Source: Paenibacillus guangzhouensis
GTDB taxonomy: Bacteria; Bacillota; Bacilli; Paenibacillales; Paenibacillaceae
Assembly: GCF_009363075.1 (NCBI RefSeq)
Contig: NZ_CP045293.1
Span: 1,240,001 to 1,304,000 of the forward strand
Direction: 5' to 3'
Length of the DNA stretch: 64,000 bases
Of this stretch, positions 42,369-50,367 are shown one piece after another. The translations under genes were made by a program, and so were the position numbers. The first letter of the stretch is position 1. Each line of letters begins with the position of its first letter. The notes beneath the pieces are model-generated. The model was given only the letters and a program-made list of their open reading frames with translations, had not been told where the DNA came from and did no database searches.

Positions 42369-43427
42369 ATGAGTAAATATTGGAATCAGGTGACCGCTTC
42401 CTTAACGCCTTATGTACCAGGCGAACAACCGAAGGATAAGACATACATTAAGCTGAATACGAATGAAAATCCTTACCCGCCCTCACCGCGTGTTCTGACA
42501 GCCATAGACGAGGCGACGAATGCAGACTTGCGATTATATCCGGATCCGACATGTGATGCACTCATTCAGACGATAGCTGCGCACTATGCCGTAACCCCTG
42601 ATCAAGTCTTCGTCGGCAACGGCTCAGACGAGATTCTAGGATTCGCTTTTGCGGCGTTCTTCAGTCCGGATCGGGCAATCCGGTTCGCCGACATTACATA
42701 CAGTTTCTATCAGGTCTATGCGAAGCTGTACAATCTCTCCGTTGAACGCATTCCGCTCGATGCTGATTTCAATATGCCGCTTGAGCAGTTCTACGGCAGT
42801 GAAGGTGGCGTTGTCATTGCCAATCCGAATGCGCCTACATCGACATTCGTGCCAGTGGATCAATTGCGGGTCGTTCTCGACCATAATCCCGATCACGTGG
42901 TGATCATCGATGAAGCTTATATTGACTTCGGCGGGGAATCTGCGGTGAAGCTCATAGATAGCTATCCGAACCTACTGGTTATTCAGACGTGCTCGAAATC
43001 ACGTTCCTTGGCTGGGCTTCGTGTTGGATTTGCAATCGGTCATCCGGATTTGATTGAAGGGCTGAACCGGATTAAGAATTCATTTAATTCCTATACGCTG
43101 GATCGTCTGGCTTTGGCTGGTGCTCAGGCTTCTTTTGAAGATCAGGAATATTTCGAACGGATGAATGCGAAGGTGATTGCAACAAGAACGTGGGTCGTCG
43201 ATGAACTGCGTGCGTTAGGTTTCCTCGTGCCGGAATCCCGTGCCAACTTCGTCTTTATCACGCATCCGAATCACGAGGGGAGCGCATTGTTCCAGTCACT
43301 GAGAGAGAAAGGCATCTTAGTGCGATATTTTAACCAGCCTCGCATCGATCAATACTTGCGTGTAAGTATCGGAACCGATGAAGAAATGCAAGCATTGATC
43401 AGCGCGCTGGAGGAAATAATACATTAA
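42369..43427 (+). CDS. hisC: Histidinol-phosphate aminotransferase
   Basis: 352 residues, GGGAGG before ATG 42369. Class I/II aminotransferase fold: KLNTNENPYPPSP start, GNGSDEILGFAF (PLP phosphate region), ANPNAPTS, VIIDEAYIDF and QTCSKSRSLAGLRVGFA with the PLP-binding Lys near residue 210, then R-V-S-I-G-T near the end. It converts imidazole-acetol phosphate and glutamate to histidinol phosphate in histidine synthesis; some HisC act on aromatic amino acids too. It stands alone, outside a his operon, so a paralogue is possible. The end overlaps the convergent thioredoxin gene by 4 bases. Confidence 0.88.
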   Translation: MSKYWNQVTASLTPYVPGEQPKDKTYIKLNTNENPYPPSPRVLTAIDEATNADLRLYPDPTCDALIQTIAAHYAVTPDQVFVGNGSDEILGFAFAAFFSPDRAIRFADITYSFYQVYAKLYNLSVERIPLDADFNMPLEQFYGSEGGVVIANPNAPTSTFVPVDQLRVVLDHNPDHVVIIDEAYIDFGGESAVKLIDSYPNLLVIQTCSKSRSLAGLRVGFAIGHPDLIEGLNRIKNSFNSYTLDRLALAGAQASFEDQEYFERMNAKVIATRTWVVDELRALGFLVPESRANFVFITHPNHEGSALFQSLREKGILVRYFNQPRIDQYLRVSIGTDEEMQALISALEEIIH

Positions 43428-43738
43428 GCTAGGAGCTGTTTAATTTTCTCTTGGTAGACAGTTTTCGGACGGAGTCCTACGAGCCTATCTTGCGGAACGC
43501 CGTCTTTGAAGAACATGACAGTAGGAAGCGACATGATTTGATAATGCGAACTGGATTCTGGTGATTCATCTACATTAATCTTAATGATCGATACGTCAGA
43601 ACCATGTTCCTGATCCAATTCATCAAGCAGGGGAAGAAGAACTTTACATGGCGGGCACCAAGGCGCACCAAATTCAACGAGTGTGACACCCGTAGGGGCA
43701 AGGATTTGATTCAAGTTATCTTGTGTTAATGTCTTCAT
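43424..43738 (-). CDS. Thioredoxin
   Basis: 104 residues from the ATG at 43738 (reverse strand), the MKTLTQ start. The active site WCPPC stands near residue 30 in a normal thioredoxin frame (VEFGAPWCPPCKVLLPLLDEL), and cis-Pro in MSLPTVMFF. Cytoplasmic, no signal. The start lies inside the end of the MerR gene upstream, so the two are co-transcribed and probably translationally coupled. The CPPC rather than CGPC site suggests a less reducing, more specialised thioredoxin. Confidence 0.85.
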   Translation of the reverse strand: MKTLTQDNLNQILAPTGVTLVEFGAPWCPPCKVLLPLLDELDQEHGSDVSIIKINVDESPESSSHYQIMSLPTVMFFKDGVPQDRLVGLRPKTVYQEKIKQLLA

Positions 43739-44117
43739 GGACATCGAATTCACGCTCCAATGGGTTAGGATTTTCGGCTGTGACCGCTTCGATTCGATCC
43801 AGCAGATTGGTTCTCAGTTGACTCAACAATTGAATTTGCTCTTCAATCTCCGCAAGCTTTTGCTTATAAATGGGGACAATCTGACTGCAGAAGGACTCTT
43901 TGTTCATCATGACGCAGTGCAGGAAGCTGGCGATTTGTTCGGTTGTGAAGCCAAGACTAAGATAGAACTTAATGGTATTGACTTTCTCGATCATGAGCGG
44001 GCTATAAGTTCTGTACCCATTCTCTTGTCGATCCGCTGTGATTAAGCCTTGTTGCTCGTAATAACGCAAGGATCGAATGCTGACTCCCGTGCTTTTGGAT
44101 AATTCACCGATTTTCAA
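43716..44117 (-). CDS. MerR-family regulator
   Basis: 133 residues: N-terminal winged HTH (MKIGELSKSTGVSIRSLRYYEQQGL) and a coiled-coil effector part (about 75-125). One Cys lies near residue 68 and one near 77. It overlaps and precedes the thioredoxin gene in one operon. Its own promoter contains a near-perfect dyad in a 20-base spacer, the classical MerR operator, so autoregulation and control of the thioredoxin are likely. The signal may be thiol stress or a drug (inference). Confidence 0.85.
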   Translation of the reverse strand: MKIGELSKSTGVSIRSLRYYEQQGLITADRQENGYRTYSPLMIEKVNTIKFYLSLGFTTEQIASFLHCVMMNKESFCSQIVPIYKQKLAEIEEQIQLLSQLRTNLLDRIEAVTAENPNPLEREFDVHEDINTR

Positions 44118-44164
44118 TGGTCTAGGCTCCTTTCTTCGATGATTGTATACGGGATGATATTTCG

Positions 44165-44196
44165 ATTATAAACCCTAACATTAATGTCAGGGTCAA
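44165..44196 (-). promoter_or_regulatory. MerR-type operator and promoter
   Basis: On the reverse strand: -35 TTGACC (44196-44191), a 20-base spacer and -10 TATAAT (44170-44165). The spacer carries the dyad CCCTAACATTAATGTCAGGG (44173-44192, forward view), palindromic except for one pair. Overlong spacers with central dyads are the hallmark of MerR control. Confidence 0.75.
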
Positions 44197-44238
44197 TAGG
44201 TAACTACCGGTGATCTTCCTTTTATTTCATTGTTCGAA

Positions 44239-44282
44239 TGTGATCAATGTCACATGGCGTTATGTTCGGTTGTGGTTATAAT
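44239..44282 (+). promoter_or_regulatory. Fnr box and promoter of the 101-residue gene
   Basis: TGTGA-TCAATG-TCACA (44239-44254), a perfect Fnr-type palindrome, and -10 TATAAT at 44277-44282, so the box lies near -42. Confidence 0.72.
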
Positions 44283-44318
44283 ACATCATAGATAGATAAG
44301 GATAGGAGTGAACTACAT

Positions 44319-44624
44319 ATGGAATGCATCGTGCATTTTGAACTTGTTCGCAAAGATAAAGTGAGTCCACTTCGAGGCATTGTCGATGTAGAGCCCGGTC
44401 AGAAGCCGTTGATCCATGATCTGGTTCAAATGTTTAAGGATATTGACTTGGAAGTGGTTGTCGAAGATACGGAAAATTATTTGTTCCGCTCGACCATCCC
44501 ACATGACCCATATACCATTCGGGTGAAGAAATTCGACATGGGCGAGAAGACCGATGATTATGTTGAAGATACAGAATTGAAGTCGATCATAGCGAACTTT
44601 ATACCGAAGAGCAGACCTCTGTAA
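44319..44624 (+). CDS. Hypothetical protein under a predicted Fnr box
   Basis: 101 residues, ATG 44319 after GGATAGGAGTG. Acidic, mixed alpha/beta, no Cys except one near the start, no signal or TM helix. No family is recognised. The Fnr box at -42 and a strong terminator directly downstream make it a monocistronic unit probably switched on without oxygen. Confidence 0.65.
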   Translation: MECIVHFELVRKDKVSPLRGIVDVEPGQKPLIHDLVQMFKDIDLEVVVEDTENYLFRSTIPHDPYTIRVKKFDMGEKTDDYVEDTELKSIIANFIPKSRPL

Positions 44625-44660
44625 AGAGGTTCTTTGCTTTTGCTATGTACAACGTGAAAA

Positions 44661-44682
44661 GCCTCCCTAGGGAGGCTTTTTG
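44661..44682 (+). terminator. Terminator of the 101-residue gene
   Basis: GCCTCCCTAGGGAGGC, 8-bp self-complementary stem, with five T residues. Confidence 0.85.
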
Positions 44683-44793
44683 TTTGATAGCATCTTACGA
44701 ATTTACCCTTGTATATTTTGACATTTCACGTTATGTTATTGTTCGGAGCATGTCTATGAATTCAAAGTCGAATATCGGTGGAGGAATTGATCA

Positions 44794-46245
44794 ATGTCCA
44801 ATTCAGTGAGTGGAAGCACAACAATTATTTTACGTCTCGAAATGGATAAGGAGCTCGTGTCGTTCGGACGGGTTGCAACGGTGATCACGGAAGCGGGTGG
44901 AGATATCGTTGCGATTGACGTTGTGAAATCAACGAAGAAAACAACAACCAGAGATATCACCATTCAAATTGGGGAAGACGCTCAACAAAAAGCAATAGAA
45001 AAGGAATTAAAAAGATTACGAGGCACGCGCATCATTAATATATCCGATCAAATCTTCTTGATGCACTTGGGAGGTAAGATTGAGACACTGCCGAAGCTGC
45101 GAATTAAGAACCGCGCGGATTTATCTCGTGTCTATACACCGGGTGTCGCAAGAGTCTGTATGGCGATTCATGAAGATCCGTTGAAAGCGCATACCCTTAC
45201 AATCAAACGTAACACGGTCGCTGTTGTATCGGACGGATCTGCGGTGCTAGGGCTTGGCAATATCGGTCCGGAAGCAGCTATGCCGGTCATGGAAGGAAAA
45301 GCGATGTTATTCAAACAGATGGCGGATGTGGATGCCTTCCCGATCTGCTTGAATACGCAGAATACGGAAGAGATTATTCAAATTGTGAAAGCGATTGCGC
45401 CATCGTTCGGCGGGATTAATCTCGAAGATATTGCATCGCCGCGTTGCTTCGAAATTGAACAACGGTTGATTGAAGAACTGGATATCCCTGTTTTTCATGA
45501 TGACCAACATGGAACAGCAGTCGTTCTCCTCGCAGGTCTAATCAATGCGCTCAAGATCGTCGATAAGAAACTCGAGTGTTGTAAAGTGGTGATCTGCGGG
45601 ATTGGCGCAGCCGGCATTGCATGTACGAAAATCCTGCTCGCAGCGGGTGCCGTCAATGTAATCGGTGTGGACAAAACAGGTGCAATCGCGTGCGGAGATC
45701 ATGAGGAAGACAGCGTATTTGGTGCCTATGCGAGAATTACGAACCCGCATCATGTTCGCGGCCAACTCCATGAAGTTATCCAAGGAGCAGACGTCTTCAT
45801 CGGTGTATCCGGACCGAATGTACTGAAGCTGGAAGATGTTAAGAGCATGGCTAAGGATCCGATCGTATTCGCAATGGCCAACCCGACGCCTGAGATCGCT
45901 CCTGAAATTGCAGAACCATATGTTCGAGTCATGGCGACAGGCAGATCAGATTACCCGAACCAAATTAATAACGTACTATGCTTCCCGGGCTTGTTCCGTG
46001 GTGTTCTCGATTGCAGAGCAACACGTGTGACCGAGAGCATGAAGCTGGCAGCTGCATACGCAATCGCCTCCGTCGTTACGGATGAGGAGTTAAATGAACA
46101 ATATATCATACCAAGTGTATTCAATACGGAAGTTGCCGCAAAAGTGAAAGAGGCGGTAAGCCATGCGGCCTACGAGGCTGGCGTTGCGCGCCGTCGTCGT
46201 CAGGAGGCATTTGAGGACGAGCCAGGGTATACGGAATTAGTCTAA
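44794..46245 (+). CDS. NAD-dependent malic enzyme with N-terminal ACT domain
   Basis: 483 residues, GGAGG before ATG 44794. Residues about 8-80 form an ACT domain (IILRLEMDKELVSFGRVATVITEAGGDIVAIDV), then the malic domain with RVYTPGVARVCMAI and LNTQNTEEI, the conserved VFHDDQHGTA metal-binding region, and a Rossmann part with GIGAAGIACTKILL. It decarboxylates malate to pyruvate with reduction of NAD(P). The ACT domain suggests allosteric control by a small molecule; Bacilli have this form (YtsJ/MleA relatives). Confidence 0.9.
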   Translation: MSNSVSGSTTIILRLEMDKELVSFGRVATVITEAGGDIVAIDVVKSTKKTTTRDITIQIGEDAQQKAIEKELKRLRGTRIINISDQIFLMHLGGKIETLPKLRIKNRADLSRVYTPGVARVCMAIHEDPLKAHTLTIKRNTVAVVSDGSAVLGLGNIGPEAAMPVMEGKAMLFKQMADVDAFPICLNTQNTEEIIQIVKAIAPSFGGINLEDIASPRCFEIEQRLIEELDIPVFHDDQHGTAVVLLAGLINALKIVDKKLECCKVVICGIGAAGIACTKILLAAGAVNVIGVDKTGAIACGDHEEDSVFGAYARITNPHHVRGQLHEVIQGADVFIGVSGPNVLKLEDVKSMAKDPIVFAMANPTPEIAPEIAEPYVRVMATGRSDYPNQINNVLCFPGLFRGVLDCRATRVTESMKLAAAYAIASVVTDEELNEQYIIPSVFNTEVAAKVKEAVSHAAYEAGVARRRRQEAFEDEPGYTELV

Positions 46246-46269
46246 TAGGAGAGAGGAGATTAACAGCAA

Positions 46270-46899
46270 ATGACGTTCATTCAACCAGGCGAGGTTATTC
46301 TATTTCAAGGCGACAGTGTAACGGATTGTGCACGTCATTACAACAATCCGGATGATATGGGCAACGGATACGCGAACATGGTGGCAGGTCTATTCAGCGC
46401 GCTCTATCCGAAGCATCGTGTTCAATTCTTTAATCGTGGAATTAGCGGCAATCGGGTCGTAGACCTGCAATCCCGCTGGCAAGCGGACTGTCTAGATCTC
46501 AAGCCGAATTGGGTATCCATATTAATCGGAATTAACGATGTATGGAGACGATATGATTCCAATGACCCGACATCCGTGGAACAGTTCAAGGCGGGTTACC
46601 GCGACTTATTGCGTCAGACGAAAGAAAAACTCGGGGCGAAGCTGATAATCTGTGAGCCGTTTGTCTTGCCGGTTCCAGAGGATCGCAGAGCATGGCGCGA
46701 AGATCTCGATCCGAAGATCCAAGCCGTACGTGAATTGGCAGCGGAATTCGAAGCCATCTATATCCCGCTCGATGGTCTATTCGCACAACACGCTACAGAG
46801 ACGCCTCCTGCTTATTGGGCTGAAGATGGGGTTCATCCATCCGTCGCTGGCAACGGACTCATAGCAAAAGCTTGGCTGCAAGCGGTACAAGCGATCTAA
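46270..46899 (+). CDS. SGNH/GDSL-type esterase
   Basis: 209 residues, GAGAGGAG before ATG 46270. Catalytic blocks: FQGDSVTD (block I Ser near 17), NRGISGNRVVDL (block II Gly), IGINDVWR (block III Asn) and DGVHPSVAGN (block V Asp/His). No signal peptide, so cytoplasmic. This subgroup acts on acetylated sugars or similar esters; the substrate is not certain. It starts 24 bases after malic enzyme, so may be co-transcribed. Confidence 0.85.
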   Translation: MTFIQPGEVILFQGDSVTDCARHYNNPDDMGNGYANMVAGLFSALYPKHRVQFFNRGISGNRVVDLQSRWQADCLDLKPNWVSILIGINDVWRRYDSNDPTSVEQFKAGYRDLLRQTKEKLGAKLIICEPFVLPVPEDRRAWREDLDPKIQAVRELAAEFEAIYIPLDGLFAQHATETPPAYWAEDGVHPSVAGNGLIAKAWLQAVQAI

Positions 46900-46918
46900 T
46901 CATAACGTAACGATACAT

Positions 46919-46964
46919 AAGAACGCTGATCTGTCATGGAAAGATGCACAGAAGGCGTTCTTTT
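46919..46964 (+). terminator. Terminator after the esterase gene
   Basis: AAGAACGC...GCGTTCTT with an inner TCTGT/ACAGA stem and T tail. It precedes the next start by 40 bases. Confidence 0.75.
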
Positions 46965-47003
46965 GTTATGATATTTGGAAGGGCTTTATTGGAGGATGAT
47001 GGA

Positions 47004-47747
47004 ATGCGAAGAAGATTGAAGAGGATATTACTCGCCTTGTCCGTAGTAATCATGCTTCTGCTTGGAACGGCAGTGTGGTATCTCTGGCCGTATGGGCCTG
47101 ATGCAACAGCTGTTCAAGCGATGCAGAGTGATAATACCATCAAAGTCACAACCGATTCTTATGCCATCGTTATTGAACCGGCCCACGAGCCCATCCAGCA
47201 AATCGGAATTATTTTCTATCCTGGCGCGAAGGTTGAACCGGAAAGCTATGCGCCGCTTGCAAGAGATTTTGCAACACTCGGCTACAGGACGATCATCGCT
47301 AGAATGCCATTAAATCTGGCTCTCTTAGGAGAGAACCGCGCAAGTCTTCTGATGAAGCGTTATCCCGATCAGCCATTCGTCATAGGCGGTCATTCCATGG
47401 GAGGCGCCTTTGCAGGCCGTTTTACCGCATCGAACAAAGAAAACGAGAACGTGCGGGGATTGTTCCTCTTGGGCGCATATACGGATCAACCTCAAACGTC
47501 GCACGTATTGTCGGTCCTGGCATCCCAGGATTTCGTATTAGATCAACAAACATATCATCGCTATCGTTCGAACTTACCCAAAACAACACAGACCCTTACG
47601 ATTGCGGGTGGAAATCATGCGCAATTCGGAGACTATGGTTCTCAGCCAGGGGATGGACAAGCGACCATCTCGCGAGTAGAGCAGCGACAACAAGTCGTGA
47701 AATCGGTCGTGAATTGGATCGGCAAGATCGGTCAGACGAAGGAATAA
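47004..47747 (+). CDS. Membrane-anchored alpha/beta hydrolase
   Basis: 247 residues from ATG 47004 (GGAGG 9 bases upstream). An N-terminal TM helix after RRRLKR (about residues 8-30) anchors an outside alpha/beta hydrolase domain. The nucleophile elbow GGHSMGG is near residue 135, the acid region follows TDQPQT, and the catalytic His is in GGNHAQFGDYG. Carboxylesterase or lipase-like activity on an unknown substrate; related Abhydrolase_5 proteins are common in Paenibacillus. Confidence 0.82.
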   Translation: MRRRLKRILLALSVVIMLLLGTAVWYLWPYGPDATAVQAMQSDNTIKVTTDSYAIVIEPAHEPIQQIGIIFYPGAKVEPESYAPLARDFATLGYRTIIARMPLNLALLGENRASLLMKRYPDQPFVIGGHSMGGAFAGRFTASNKENENVRGLFLLGAYTDQPQTSHVLSVLASQDFVLDQQTYHRYRSNLPKTTQTLTIAGGNHAQFGDYGSQPGDGQATISRVEQRQQVVKSVVNWIGKIGQTKE

Positions 47748-47784
47748 ATGGAATGGGTTATTTGTTGCTAGGTAAGGAGTTATT

Positions 47785-48930
47785 ATGATTCGAAAACCGA
47801 AAATATTAGAAATACAATCGCTTCGGGGGCTGGCCTTTCTCGCCGTTGTGATGCAGCATGCCGTAGCCCATTATGCAGCGGTACCTGAGATGCAGCTGGG
47901 GGATGGCGTTATGATGGCGATTCTCCTAGTACTCTCCAAATTTGCCGTGCCGGTATTTGTGTTCATTACGGGACTCGTGCTGTTCTACAACGATAAAGAT
48001 GATTTTCACTATGGCGTATTCATCAAAAAACGATTAAGCGATATTCTATTGCCATATTTGATTTGGTCCGTAATTTATTATGGGATCAATCATGGCTGGT
48101 ATGACCTATGGCAATTCGTACAATTGGCTTTTACGGGTAAAGCGAGTTATCATCTATGGTACGTCGTGATGATCATGCAATTTTATCTGCTATTTCCGCT
48201 TTGGCGGTATGCCGTTCGATGGATCACTCGCAAGCTGATCGGTTGGAGAGGTGTGGCTGTTCTTCTGTTAGCAGCTGCAGCATATATCGTACTCATGGGA
48301 CAAGTCTATGTTATAGGTCAGGTTCTGCAAGAACATCCGATTCCGGTATTAACGGAGTTGTTCAACAAATATGCGGATCGTAACGCACTTTATTATTATT
48401 TGTATTTTATGATGGGTGCAGCAGCTGGGCTGCATGTTGAGGTGTGGAATCGATTCGTGCTGAGGTATAGAATCATCTATTGGCCTGTATTCATAGCATT
48501 GTATGGCTATTTTATATCGGTTTCTGTTGGTGCATTTCATACGTCACAAGGTCTCAAATACAATTTCTATCACGTATTTCTGCTTAGGCCGCTTATGGCG
48601 GTATTCTTGATTAGCTCCATCCTTGTTGTATATCATTTCGCCATTCTTTGTGCACGTCAGCCTACTTCTCGTATGAACCGGCTCTTCACTTGGATTGGCA
48701 TGTACTCCTATGGCGCCTATCTGGCACACGCAGTAACACTGAGATTAGGGTATAAAGTCGATCATTTCTTCTTACTGGCCTTACCGGTTACGGCAAGAAT
48801 GTTAATCGTTATGGGAATTGCAGCGGCAGCCTCCGTGTTATTAACAGCTATCCTTAGTCGATTGCCTTATGGAAAGTGGATGGTGGGGATTCACGTACGT
48901 AAGCGAGCACTTGCAAAGGATACAGAATAA
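47785..48930 (+). CDS. Acyltransferase family 3 membrane protein
   Basis: 381 residues with about ten TM helices. The start LEIQSLRGLAFLAVVMQHAVAHY contains the R-x-x-x...H of acyltransferase 3. It O-acylates cell-envelope polysaccharides, peptidoglycan or teichoic acid in known members; the target here is unknown. Located 37 bases after the hydrolase, so they may work together on the envelope. Confidence 0.85.
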   Translation: MIRKPKILEIQSLRGLAFLAVVMQHAVAHYAAVPEMQLGDGVMMAILLVLSKFAVPVFVFITGLVLFYNDKDDFHYGVFIKKRLSDILLPYLIWSVIYYGINHGWYDLWQFVQLAFTGKASYHLWYVVMIMQFYLLFPLWRYAVRWITRKLIGWRGVAVLLLAAAAYIVLMGQVYVIGQVLQEHPIPVLTELFNKYADRNALYYYLYFMMGAAAGLHVEVWNRFVLRYRIIYWPVFIALYGYFISVSVGAFHTSQGLKYNFYHVFLLRPLMAVFLISSILVVYHFAILCARQPTSRMNRLFTWIGMYSYGAYLAHAVTLRLGYKVDHFFLLALPVTARMLIVMGIAAAASVLLTAILSRLPYGKWMVGIHVRKRALAKDTE

Positions 48931-49013
48931 ATGATAGAATCCGATGTCCAGTTAAAAAATGGATAGACAATCTGATTAAGATAACTTCATTGTAGAAAGA
49001 GGAGGAAATGTTC

Positions 49014-49559
49014 ATGCCTCGAAAAATTGAGCGGGGATTTACGCTTGTCTACACAGGCGATGGTAAAGGAAAGACGACAGCAGCAGTTGGATTATGCGTG
49101 CGGGCGGTGGGGCGTGGCTATAGAGCACTTATTCTTCAATTTATTAAAAGCCCGCAGCGTTCATATGGCGAACAAATTGCGCTTGAGAAGATTGGCGTTG
49201 AAGTGCGGCAGCTCGGGATTGGATTTACATGGACGAAGACGCCGGAAGAGCATCGGGAAGCGTTCAAGACAGCACTGGCTGTAGCTAAAGAAGCTATTCA
49301 ATCCGGCTTGTACGATGTTGTCGTTCTGGATGAGCTGAATAATGCGCTGGCGATTACTAGCTTTCCGATTGATGATGTGCTGCCGCTTCACGAGGTCATC
49401 GATATGATTCAGAATCGTCCGGCCGGCATCCACGTCGTGATTACAGGGCGTTCTGCACGCGAGGAGATCATCGATATTGCCGATTTAGTTAGTGAGATGA
49501 AGCCGATTAAGCATTATTATGAAGAGGGCGTCCCTGCGGTATTGGGGATTGAATTCTAA
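49014..49559 (+). CDS. cobO: Cob(I)alamin adenosyltransferase, CobO/BtuR type
   Basis: 181 residues from ATG 49014 (GAGGAGG 7-8 bases upstream; ATG 49008 is too close). P-loop GDGKGKTTAAVGLCVRAVGRG near residue 15, YGEQ, LGIGFTW and VVLDELNNAL (Walker-B-like), then HVVITGR and a C-terminal MKPIKHYYEEGVPAVLGIEF, all standard for CobO. It transfers the 5'-deoxyadenosyl group from ATP to cob(I)alamin or cobyrinic acid diamide. Stands alone here, so it may serve salvage. Confidence 0.9.
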   Translation: MPRKIERGFTLVYTGDGKGKTTAAVGLCVRAVGRGYRALILQFIKSPQRSYGEQIALEKIGVEVRQLGIGFTWTKTPEEHREAFKTALAVAKEAIQSGLYDVVVLDELNNALAITSFPIDDVLPLHEVIDMIQNRPAGIHVVITGRSAREEIIDIADLVSEMKPIKHYYEEGVPAVLGIEF

Positions 49560-49575
49560 TAAGTGGTTGCATATA

Positions 49576-49600
49576 CGCTCCGAGTCCAAATGGATTCGGA
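49576..49600 (+). terminator. Hairpin after cobO
   Basis: CTCCGAGTCC-AAAT-GGATTCGGAG, 10-bp stem with one G-U pair, followed by TGTTGTTGT; only a weak T tail. Confidence 0.6.
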
Positions 49601-49706
49601 GTGTTGTTGTATCTCATGTTAATCTGGGCATGATTATGGTAAATTAATAAAGATTAACAACAAGATGATCGTGGAATCAATACATATAGCTTCAGGGGGT
49701 TAGATT

Positions 49707-50366
49707 GTGACGAATGAGAGACTACATCCGTGGCTCCACATATGGACACGCCCTAGACAAGTCATCAGGGGCGTTCTAAGCGGCGAACAATCCAGGCGAA
49801 ACATCATTATCCTCGCAGGCGTGAGCGGGATTCTACGTGCGCTGGATCAAGCGACGAGCAGAAGCCTAGGCGATCAAATGAATATGATGATGGTTCTACT
49901 CGTGAGTCTGATATCCGGATTTATCGGTGGATTCATAAGTCTGTATTTGATTAGCTGGATTATGAAATTTACGGGGAAGTGGATCGGCGGCCAAGCTTCG
50001 TTTCATGAGGTTCTTACCGCTACGGCTTGGTCGAATGTGATCCTCATCTGGGTCGGAATACTCTGGATCCCTAAGCTGCTGCTCTTCGGATACGAGCTTT
50101 TCACGACTGCAACGCCGATCATGGACGCGAATCCGACATTAAAGCTCTTGCTGGTTATTTTTGGTGTCATTGAAGTTGTATTATCGATCTGGGCGGTTGT
50201 CGTCTATATCCTTATACTGAGTGAAGTACAGAAATTTTCCGGTTGGATGGCGCTGCTTAATGTGATCTTGGCGCTTGTGATTGCTTTTTTGATTATTATG
50301 GCAATAACAATCGTTATTAGCCTTATCTTAAGCGTCTTTGCCTTTGGCATCGGCATAGGAGGTTAA
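49707..50366 (+). CDS. Yip1-family membrane protein
   Basis: 219 residues from GTG 49707 with CAGGGGG upstream. The start PWLHIWTRPRQVIRGVL is the usual cytosolic lead of bacterial Yip1 proteins, followed by five TM helices. The function of bacterial Yip1 proteins is not settled. It ends 1 base before the histidine kinase gene, so the three genes to 52675 form one operon. Confidence 0.82.
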   Translation: MTNERLHPWLHIWTRPRQVIRGVLSGEQSRRNIIILAGVSGILRALDQATSRSLGDQMNMMMVLLVSLISGFIGGFISLYLISWIMKFTGKWIGGQASFHEVLTATAWSNVILIWVGILWIPKLLLFGYELFTTATPIMDANPTLKLLLVIFGVIEVVLSIWAVVVYILILSEVQKFSGWMALLNVILALVIAFLIIMAITIVISLILSVFAFGIGIGG

Positions 50367-50367
50367 G

